Below are positions 39,801 to 51,800 of a DNA stretch of 64,000 nt, piece by piece. The stretch lies in contig CP136067.1 of NCBI GenBank assembly GCA_032622095.1, forward strand, positions 91,754,707-91,818,706, written 5' to 3'. The stretch comes from Siphonodentalium dalli. Its lineage: Eukaryota; Mollusca; Scaphopoda; Gadilida; Siphonodentaliidae. The translations under genes were made by a program, and so were the position numbers. The notes beneath the pieces were generated by a model, which worked only from the letters and a program-made list of their open reading frames with translations, was not told the DNA's origin and made no database searches. Numbering within the stretch: the stretch's first letter is position 1; each line of letters begins with the position of its first letter.

Positions 39801-42800
39801 TTGCAAGTATAATCTCAAATGTGTTATCGCTTGTAGAGAGGGCTGCATTAATTCAAAATAAATACTGGTATGAGATTACGAGGATGAGGTTTGGGTATAT
39901 TGATAGCTGATAGACAGTGCCGAAATTATGACTCATTTCCTTATTCTGGTCATCAGTGGCAGATTAATATCGACACCATTCAAAATACATAATTGTCATT
40001 TTGGTGGTCATCTTTGTGGCCATCTTTCTGGCTCCCTGTGAGCGATATTTGGTCAATGTGACTCCCATGGAATCTTCTGTCAAACGCGATAACATTTCTT
40101 CGAAAGCAGTCTCATTATCTTCGCCTGATACAGGACTATGATGTTTTTGGAGATATTTTCATCTTGAACCTGAGTTTTCCCCAAGGCTGATTTTAGCGGA
40201 TTTTTGATATGTTGTTCCCGATCCTTTTCCGACGACCACCCTACGAAGGAATTTGGATATTTTGCGAAACGATAACATCAGAAAACTGTTGCAGGGGAAC
40301 GATGCATATATCCCATTCTACATTAGCTCTGCTACCAACCAGTAATTTCTCACAAACAATAAGCCTCACCATTATTCATTGACAGTAATGACAACCAAGG
40401 ACATAACGATTTCATTCGTTTAATTTATGGTCATTATATTTCCCGCGTTATAAACATTGTCGATTAAATCGGCAATTAACGCTAGTGAAATCGTGATGAT
40501 ATTATGTTAATTTTTTTATTAAAACTTTGTGAAACGATATTTCGATCAGCGAGTTAAGTACCCCTTTGAATTGTGAGAGTAAAATAACTCAAGTGGGCTG
40601 AGTTATCATAATTCTGCAAGGGTTCGTAAATATGCACTATCATGCAAAACCCTGATAAGCTGGCTGCCATAAAATTAAATATGCAATGAAAAATGATCAT
40701 TGACAACAAAGGACATCACGATTTAATTCGTTTAATTTACGGAACATTAAATTTCCCGCCCTATAACCAGTGTCGATTAAATCGGCAATTAACGCTAGTG
40801 AAATCGTGATGATATTATGTTAATTTTTTAATTAAAACTTTGTGAAACGATATTTCGATCAGCGAGTTAAGTACCCCATTGAATTGTGAGATTAAAATAA
40901 CTCAAGTGGGCTGAGTTATCATAATTCTACAAAGGGTTCATATAATTATGCACTACCATGCATAACCCTGATAAGCTGGCTGCCATAAAACTAAAATATG
41001 CAATGGAAATGATTGATTATTTTTACGTAGACAGTCATAATTTCAGATGGTAGACTGAGCGTATACGCTACTTGGGTTTATAGTCAAGATAGTTCAGTGT
41101 GTTTTTGCAAATATTTCCTGTCAAACCCTCTATTCGACACGTCAGTGAAAATGCGTTCAATCTGCATTTTGGTGTAAACGGGTATGTCTCTATTCTGAAG
41201 ACTCTCTATTCCGAATTGTCACTATTCCGAAGTATCGCTATTCCGAATGCTATTCCGAAGGTTCGCTATTCCAAAGGTTCTCTATTCCAAAGGTGTTTGT
41301 TGTCTTAAAGGTTAATTCAATATTCTAAAGTATATATAGCTTTATTTCCTCCAGCTTGGAGAGTATGTTTCACAAAATACAGAATACATGTTACAGTTTA
41401 AGAAATGGATGTTGATTTGCTTGGGTTCCATGAGTATGGATGCAAGTTGGTCTGACATTTTGTGTGGAACGCGAAAGTTCCACATATAAAAATGTCAGAC
41501 CACCTTGCATCCATACTCTATGGAACGCAACAAAATCAACATCCATTACTTATATTTACACTCAATCGAGTCAACTGGCAGATTAGAAGAGCAATAAGCG
41601 CCCATTTCCAACGCTATTATCGTGTCGTGATGCAAGTTGCATCTACACTAAAATGGATGCAAGTTGGGGTCAGCGCGCGACGTCATGTGACGTAATTTCG
41701 ACCAACCAACGTCCTGCATTCATGTTCCACAACGCAAATGCATGTGTGAGTGTAAATATAATTTTATAAATACAGAAAGAAAGTAACTAGTAATTCCCGG
41801 CACCATGAAACACAAGCACTCATCAAAACAATCACACACAGGCACACAATAAGAAAAAACACACACACAAAACTAATAATAGTAATGCTCTGACAGAGAT
41901 TCTACAGGAATAACACCCAGAAATAAAAGTAATTGATCTTCTAATGGCATAGAGTTGATAGAAATAAAAGTATTTACATGGAATTTGTAGATCAAGTCGT
42001 ACCAGAAAAAGAGTCTATCGGCCTCTAAGAAAGAGCAATAAAGTAAAATGTGCTCCGTTCTGTCGGTGAAGGGTGTGCCACACACGTGACAAGATTCTTC
42101 ATCAGCAAATAATTTTGAGCACAACACTTTTGCCGCTACGTAAAAGTTGCCTTTCTCCCAATTACACATTATTAGCATTGTTGGTATATTGTGCTGAAAA
42201 AGTTTAGCAAAAACTGTTCTAGTCACCTTTTCTCTGACCTGCCTCCTGACTATGATGAAGAACCCAAGCTAAATAACATTATTATATGGTCATACACTTT
42301 CTTCTAAAGTCCCATACTAAATGATGGGCAAATGAATTTGATAAATCACGATATCTACCTGGTTGTTCTATAAATAGGCCATATGGGTTAATCAACAAGA
42401 TCACGAGACGCCATGAGTTATTAATAGGAAGTATGTTCATGACAATGTAGTGACGTTTGGTAATATTGTTCACCATACATGTATTGTTTATTATATTTTG
42501 ACTTGTTGAAAAACATTGTTGTGCATTTTATGGATTTATATATATGGGTCAGTAAGGTAGTTCAGGCTTGATGCCATTGGTGGATCATATAACCCTTGGA
42601 ATATCAACTTCCTCGGGTTGATAAATCCTCATGTCAACCTCGAAACCATGCAATAAATCTATAAGAGCAGTGAGTATTTATCAGTCATGTTGGGAAATAC
42701 TTTTTATTACACTACTATGTGCGATTTCCATTGAACACGCCGTTAATTTGAAATGGTAATGTGACTAATGTCACTAGTGAATTATGTAATTTCTCGTTAC

Positions 42801-45800
42801 GTCATCGATGTTACGTCGTCTACTGATTAATCTTTCTCCATATCGGGATTGTGATCCATTAAGTGTGTGTGTTTTAATCATACTTGGAGAACCAAATTGA
42901 TGCAGAAGTGTAATAAATACACAGAACGACACGATGTGTAAATGGGTTTGTCGATAGGGTACGAGTGCTGTCGCGGAAGCATTGAACGAGAGGCGCTTGT
43001 GCGACATCACGAGTGCCTTATCGACAAACCCATTTACACCGGGTCGTTCTGTGTTTATTACTCGCTTCGAGTACGAGAATCAGTGCATTAAAAATACAGG
43101 ATTAGCAGGGGGTAGTAAAAAATTTGCAGGAACCTATGCCGTTTTTTTTTGCATCTATCATTTTCGGGGACCTTCCACCCCCAAACCTGCAAAAAAAATA
43201 TTTTTTAGTCGAAAGTCTTTTACACCCACCCCAAAAATTTCACTAAATTTGGTCTAATATCGCATAAAACTCTACTGATATCACTCATATGACTGGGAAT
43301 GGTCTCAATTAGTTCAAATAACAGTTTAACCTGTTTGTTTCAGAAGTTGTTATAACTTAAAAAAAATGTTTTAAACATTTCTGATCATCTGTAAACCTAG
43401 GTCGTTGTGCAGAATATTTCATAATTTCTAACTATTTCCTGATTAGTCTGTCAGGCAGAGCATTATCTATCATATTCCATACCACTTATGTTAGTCTACT
43501 GGAGCAACTTACTTCTATTATACTAAACTGGGAGCCTATATTCACCATCGGATGTTACCTGTGACCCCTTTGTGGGACCTCGCAAACATTTTGATCTTAG
43601 ACAGAGCCTTCATTTAGCGGCGGCCCCTTTTTGGGCTTCAAGCACATCTGGTCATTGAAACATTTTGATATATATATATTGTTTTGATATATTTTTTAAA
43701 GATTGAATTCCTTGCTCAATTTAACAAAACCAATTTCATTTTTTTTTTTTTGAAAAACTAACACCATTAGAACATCCGACAAGGTACCCCGAGTCACCAC
43801 ACAAAATTTGGTTGAACTCGGTCCAGGGGTCTGAGAGAAAAATCCGGACAGATCCTACTCGTTTATATATATATACCGGCAGATGACAAGCAGTGACAGC
43901 ACTATACCAGACTTGGGATACGTTCGGTCTTGTGAGAGATCATCTGAGTTGAAAGACATGCAAATAATTCACTGATTGTCTTGATGCACTGATGCCAGAT
44001 ATGTTCTACACATTGATAGTCACATTAATGTTTGAGACAGTTGCTCGGTCTTTTTACATGCACACAATGATCTTGACATTAGTTACATCAGGACAATTTT
44101 ACTTATATATGCAAACTTAGGTCATTGTACAGGACACACACAATTCCATAATTCCTAACCATTTTCCAGATTAGTCTGTCAACCAGCCCATTATCTAGCA
44201 TTATGCCTTAACACTTTTGTTAATTCTACTGGAACAACCTCTGTTATAATAAATAACAAATAGTCACTATGCCAGACTTGAAAATTTTAGGTGTTGTGAG
44301 AGTAACAAATCATATGAGTTGATCGACATGCAAAAATTTCACTGATTGGCTTGATGCACTGATGAACAGTGTGAATACAGTTATATATATTCTAGACATT
44401 GATAGTCACATTAATGTTTGGGACAGTTGTTCGCTCTTTTTCCATGCACACAATGATCTTGGCATTAGTTACATCAAGACAAGTTTATTTTTATCAGTTT
44501 TCATTTCTTTAATCTGCTTTCCGAAGTGTGTTGGGAAGGAATTTGTTCACCACACCGCCCCATATGCAACATACCATTTAGCTCAATGTCATCTCTACTA
44601 AGGCCCATATGAGGTCCCAGTAACATAAATATGGTGTTTTTGCAGTTATAAATCTTATAATATGTTTTACGCTGTTACAAATGTCATATAAGGGCACAAA
44701 GGGTCTTTAGTAAAAAAATTGCATGAGGGTGCAAAAAACGCATTGTTTTGTCCCTCGGGTCACCCACCACCCCGACATAGGTTCCTGCAAATTTTTTACT
44801 ACCCCCCCCCCCCCCCCCGGGATTAGAAGGTTTATTTATGCTCATACAGGGCGTGTTTGTCATGTGCGATGATTCTTTTATTTAAATAGTTCCAGTTTCA
44901 TGGTTGATGCGAACGTCATGTACGTCATTTTACGTCAACGAGATGCGTATGGAACGGATTTGTAAATATGGAACAGCAATAACACTGTACTTCTAGGAAC
45001 AAGCGTGTAATAAATAGAGTAATCAATTAGTTCCGAGAATTGCGATAAATAATTCACTCGAGGTGAGATACGTTTAGATGAGAAACTCGTATGCTATAAC
45101 CGCGCATTCGTTTCTTACAGACGTCTTTCGCCTCTCGTGAATTATTTAAGGTAATTATCGGAACCAACTGATTACTCTCTGTATAGTATTTAACTTTATC
45201 ACATGACTCAATCATTATTTACGTTGGAAAGTATGTAATAAATCAATTTCATGTGAACTACTAGTTCATATCACCTTCCGATAATTTGATTGGTTTGTTG
45301 ACAAAAAGTGTGTTCTGATTGGCTGAATGGCAGACTGGGCCGAGCCGCATCTCTAACTAAATGCAGGTCAAATTCGTGCGCGTCAATCAACGCGATGCCG
45401 AAATTCTCGCAATTATAATCTTGAAATATATAGTTTTGGACATTGTTATACGATAAATAGAATATGTAATTCGTATTTATCTAATAAACATACAATATAA
45501 TGTCACAAACTGAGAACAGAATAGCACACTCTATCTTCGCGTGCATATTATTTCTGCTAGTTCACCAGGTGTAATTGGGCTTCCGGTGCAATGAAGTGAC
45601 GTCACATTAACCTTTTGCTGCCGATGTCATATAGCTATTTAGTGATTTGTGTGCGTTTTGGACATCATAATCAATTTATAGGTGTCATATGATAAATAGA
45701 ATATGTAATTCGTGTTTCTCTCATATGATATTTATGAAACTCGTCACGAATTTTCAGTTTTCTCTCGCCGGAGGCTCGAGGAAACTGAAAATTCTTAGAC

Positions 45801-48800
45801 TCGTTTCATAAATATCATATGAGAGAAACACTCATTTCATATCCTCTATATATATACCTACTGTCCAATGTACTATCGGACAAAAACTCTCCCCACGCAA
45901 TTTGAAGGTGGAAGGACCCCTCGCTTGGAGAAGTTCAGATCATAATATGCTCGTTATCTTAATTATGGCATGTCTACTGTATATATGACGCGGCGGTTCG
46001 ATTTAGTCATATACGATTGTTTTACTCGACGGTATACCGGCAATACATCTATAAAACAGGTCTGGCTGGACCAAAGCGAAATCGAAGATGACGAATTCGT
46101 CGCTTAAAGATCAATGAAACTAAACTCCGGTTTAGCTGTCAAACGGCAGTATATAAACCGAAGGATTTTCCAAAACAGAATTTAAAATGGAGATGACGAA
46201 TCAGGCATAAAAGCACCATCACAATAGGATGTATGACATGAATGATTTAATGTTTTACAGGGATCGTGGATGAGCTGGAATTTAACAATGCACCATGGCT
46301 CGTTCAAGTTATAAGAGGTACGTCAATATTTATGAAGCTTGACATCTGAAATTATATTGACTTTGGTTCCACCCGGGCGACTTCAGGAGTCAAAATATGT
46401 AGATAAAAACGTTATTATATATAAGACATATTATGTTTTTGCTGCCTTATTTCGACTGACTACATTCATTTGAATAATGTATCATCAAGCTATTATTGTC
46501 GAAATATTAAAAAACAATAGATGTACCATTTCGTAAAACACGCCAAATATCAAATAGTATATATCGTGCTATAATAGTATATATCGTGCTATACTTAACA
46601 GAGTTCGCGTTGTCGTTTGAGGAATTTGGCAGAATTTATTTTCATTCGATAAAACTTTTGGCATGCGAGTTCTTCTTTCCACAAAAATGTATACACTTCA
46701 TATATTCATTTAGAAATAGATTGCTTAAACACCCTGTCCCATACGAGTTGTGTTATGGGTATTGGGGGCGCTAACACATCTATCAACATGTAGTTAGTGC
46801 GATGCAAACAAGAGGGGTACCGATCCGTTGATTTTGGTGGCGGAGACGGAGACAATATTTTCCGCGTAATTCAATGACACCAATCATATAGCTCCATGGC
46901 ATCTATGGACACATCATCGCCTAGTAATGAATCAAACTTAAGGGATACGATCATCATAAACAGAGGAAGGTCTGAAGAACGAATATAACTATACTTACAT
47001 TGTAACACATAACACCAAAGTTGTAAATTATACGAACATACACAAATATCACAGGGGCCTATGACGCGCCCCTCCCCCATTGCGCTGCCCACATACACCG
47101 CTTCTATATACGCGCCTGCTTCACGTAAATGGTAGTATAATAGAGACAGGGGGACTGTAGGTATTCCCCGTTTTACCATCGCTCGGGAATCGGACAAATT
47201 AAGCCCATTTACCAGAGTAATGCTATCGATATATCCACGGATGTGTCGGTGAAGGGTTCGTCTTTCAATCAATACCATAAGCTCCCCTCAGAACCATTTA
47301 TATCCATATAATTGTTTTTACCACCGAATATTGTCTCCGGAGAGCGTAAATTCCCAGATTGATCGAACTCAGGAGCAATGGCCGATATGTTCCTCGGAAG
47401 TCACCCCCATACAGCTTACTATAATTAAACATCGTTCAAACGATCAACTAAACATCTAGAGCTCAGTTATTGCTTGTCGGCTAATAATTTAATTACTCAT
47501 ACGAATCAACACATCGTCAGTAAACAGTTTTATAGAGGCGAAATATGTCGATAATTCTAATTTTGTTTTCATTATTTTCACGCAGCTCCTCATTTTAATA
47601 TTTATTACGGCCTGACCTCAATTATAATACTGAGCGGTGATTGGCTGTTTCGACTATGGCATACGTGGAAAGGTCAGGTCGCAATAGATAATAAAATGAG
47701 GAGCTTCGTGAATCATAAAAATATAATACAAAAAATTAGAAGCATTAATTGAATTTGAGTCCTAAGAAGATATTTAAAATTTCACTTATTAAACAGCTAA
47801 AGTGTTCGATAAAGTGTAAAATCTGTGTTTTAGAAAATCAAGTTACAAATACAATGTGCAGTTTTAATGATCTACGTTCTACATTACTAAATCAATATAA
47901 TTGTTAAATTTAAACGACATTAGTTAAAGCGGATTAAATAACATAATAAATTCGTGCTTTACAATTCAGTTGTACCAGCTGTTGTGTCGACCTTTGATTG
48001 CACCAGAGATAATCCAGATTGTAGTCAAAAGGGTATATGCAATTTTGTCGGTGTAGACAGCGGTACATGTACTTGCACGTCACCGGCAGGCGGGTATGAT
48101 TGTTCTATAACCGAGGTGACAAGTAAGTACTACTACTTTTATTAATAATAATAATAATAATAATTAGATTTATATTATCTATAATGTTCATACCACGGAT
48201 GCCCAATCAACACTGATTCCTCTGCCAGATTAGATGACTCAGTGCCAGAGCCAGGTTTGCATCAGTGTCATTGATTAGCTAGTTGTAGCCAGTGACAGTT
48301 TCAATGCACACTGCCGCCTTTGGCGAATGTTCACATCTACCACAAACGATTTATCTTACGAATTCGTTGGTTTGTTACATACTCAACCTGAATATTGCTG
48401 TTTTATCAATAACATGGTACTATAGTGCCGTCTAATAATAAGACACTGCTCCATAAACCATATACCATCTGGAGTTCAATCCTATGCAATGAACACTTAG
48501 AACAGTCACTGATAATCCCTCATCAAATGTGTCAACCCGCGATGTTATTATTATCGTTCTGGCCTACTAGATTAACCAATGACAATGTAGATTTCAGGGT
48601 CATATCACCATGATGGATTTGAAGTGAGAGGCACAAGCCGATACCGATGTTACTCTCACTGAGCGTCACATGTAACCACAGACAACTAAATAAATGTTAT
48701 AAGCACGGTGTCTGATTTTTAGTGAAATGAAGATCACAAGCGCCCGAAGATGTCATAAATATGTTATTAGCACGGCGTCCGATGTATAAGTGAATTAAAG

Positions 48801-51800
48801 ATCACAAGCGCCGGGGGCACGCGTGGTCTTTATTTCACTTATAAATCGGACGCCGTGCTTTTAACATATTTATGATCTGATTGATTTATTGCACAAGTCA
48901 CATCAGCACGAGAAACTTACAATCAGTGATGAGTTTCTGTTGCCAATTAAATGTGTGGTCAGTCTTACAAACATGATCCGGTGAATACCAATCAATAACC
49001 CATGGTCAGTATTTCACCCAGATTTGTTCAACGAATTGACATTTCAATTTACTTGTGCGTCAATCATGGATTAACTAGAGAGCATACTACACTTCTACTC
49101 TATTGTGCATTATTCCTACGTATCGGATTTATGTATTCCATACATTCCAAGCCGGATTAATAGTATCACAAACATCACTTTCGACAACTGTAAGTTATTT
49201 AATGTGGCCCGGTTACTGACCTTTAGTTACTGTAAATATCGGTTAGTTGTTGTCTACGCTGAAAAACGGTCTGTCGTTGATTACATTTTGTTCATTGTGT
49301 TGGTGAGCGGGGTACTAAATTTTCCACTGTTCAGCATATTAACTGCAGGCGTTTGCCGACAAAGCAAATGATCATGTAACTTGTCCGAATACCCCCCCCC
49401 CCCCCCACACACATCTGAAAATATAATATTATTTAATTATTAACGTTTATATATTTGACAAGACAGCCCATGTCTTCCAATTGCTACGCCCCTGCATCTG
49501 CTCGTTGTAACTAAACACGATATCACAACCCATATTAGTAATCTTCACCTCGGTGGAAAAAATCTTGTTAGATTGAACGGGGTGCATAATTGGTCAATCC
49601 ATGTGTGCGCCGCGAATGCAATCCACAAGCTTCTTGTAAACGCGACAGCCTGGTTGATAGAATAGGCGACGACTTAAAGAAATTTGCAGTAAATAAAGGT
49701 CGGTCACCGGACCTCATTATAGATAACTTCCATTGGTCGAGGGCTGATCATGTAACGATATAATCGTGCCTTCCAAGTGAGAAGTTGTAGGTATAAAAAG
49801 GCCTGTGGAATAAAGTGTTTCTATGGACTCGAGAAACAATAAAATTGAGTACATCACCACATTTTCATCAAAATCATCAGTTTCTCATATTCTTTCTGAT
49901 TTTTAGCATCTTGTCTTTTATAAGGTCAGTTTACTTATTTCTGCTGAGAAACATTGTATCGCAATTAGTTTGAGGTAAAACATAAAAGCACTGGACTAAT
50001 ACCACATGGAAAGCCATACAAATGTGTCAAAATAAAACAACTTAAGTCTAGCTATAGTCTCTGATATGTTTCTAACATTTTCTGACCCAAAACCAGGCTT
50101 TAACTTTTCTTTGGTCTGGAATTGAGGTATATATTTTGAAGAAAAAAAAACCAAAGCAAAACAAAATCAACGCAAACTATATACCATGAACCATAAATTA
50201 ATTCCTTGTGTTTTCTGAATTACACAGGAAATAATTCACAGATATTTGATTGTTTGGTGGGTATCAATTGATTTCGGTGCTGCTTGATTTGCATCCACAT
50301 ACACCGAAACTAGAAGACATGTCACATGAATTCGATCGACATACTTCAACATTACATTTCAGCTGCATGCATCGACCCTATCACATGTGATAGTACCGGA
50401 ACAGAAACTTGTTACCAAACTGGCGGATTAAACGAATGCGCATGTCGTCCGGGTTACGCTGGGGCTAACTGTGATACCCGAGTCAGTAAGTTTATTATTT
50501 ATAGTAAAAGTAAACTAATCGTAAGCCTAGTATAGTTTTAGCACAGCGCCATAATTCAGATGCATTCCCAGACTGTGTAAGTTTATTACACCCATCGCTA
50601 CAGCACTCGCAAGGATTTCAGCCATGGCCGTTTCGGATAAATGATATGACAACATATAATTGTCCAACTGCAGTGTGGTGTCCGACAAAATATCAGCAAA
50701 TTTCCTTTGGACTTTTATACGGTCCGGCTACAGCATGTTCCACGGTACAAAACGTTAAAGTAACTGGCAGATACAGACAATAACCAGTAATTGTCAGAAC
50801 CTTGTATTTGTTTTACGGTTTAATCCGTTTAGTTAATATCAAGACCATTATAGTAACTAATATGTGTCGACCAAACATACTGATCACATGTGAACAAAAT
50901 CGGTTAATAAAGAAGTTAAATGTCGACAAGTGAATAAGTCAACTTAACCACGCGACTAACCAATGACCTAAATATGTTATTCTGACCAAAAAACAATTAT
51001 GTCAAATTCATATATACAAATAAACGCCATATTTATCAGATTGTGTGTTAATATTTCGTTCCGTAAATGAGATAACATGTACTCAAACTCAAAGTACATT
51101 AACTATATCCAGGAACAAGTGACTTCTTAGTACAACACTATATATCCCCTCTGTTGTATATAAAGCTGGGTTGTGGTTGACGCCAAGAACTTAGTAAAAA
51201 ACGCAAAATAATTGGTCTACTACAGTATACGTAGTGGCTATCCTGTATGTACTACTTTAGTCGCTGAGTGTACTTCGGTTTGCAGACAAGCCAGATGCTA
51301 GTCAGCTGTAAAACATCCCGAATTACGTAGTCCAATACATAGCCCAACATGCAATATAGCACACTAATTTATATATATGTGTATTAATTTATACCATACT
51401 ATATATTAATGCACCCTTGTGTATCGTGCATATTTCTGTCTTAAAATGTAAACATGTATGGAACGGGTATACATGTATGTCCATTTGAATAAAATCATTC
51501 ATTTATTCATCCATTTGTAATACAGAAACAACGTTCGTATTTGTCTATATTTTAAAACTGCTTTAGTCAGTTAATGGAATCTGGATTGAACATTCCGAAA
51601 TATAAAAGATATCGTCCAAATGGCGCTTGACCTTCCGGTTTCCGAATGTCCAGTCGGTCGTTCATTAATCATTACTTAACCGTGGTGCTGGTGCAACATT
51701 GCATATCATGTGCCAGTGCATGCTCTTATATATGCGAGTCTCCCATGTGGAGCCTCGCATATATGTATGTACGAGAATACATTAGCTTACAAGGAAGCCT

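Noticed and set aside
46261-46317. Trypsin-like N-terminus (IV...APW.V)
   Set aside because: The same residues complete a canonical EF-hand loop with the upstream exon, and no catalytic His, Asp or Ser exons follow; EGF exons follow instead.
46871-47278. 135-codon minus-strand frame with several Cys, considered as a LINE tail or a host gene
   Set aside because: The knuckle spacing and His are missing, and no start or splice context supports a gene.
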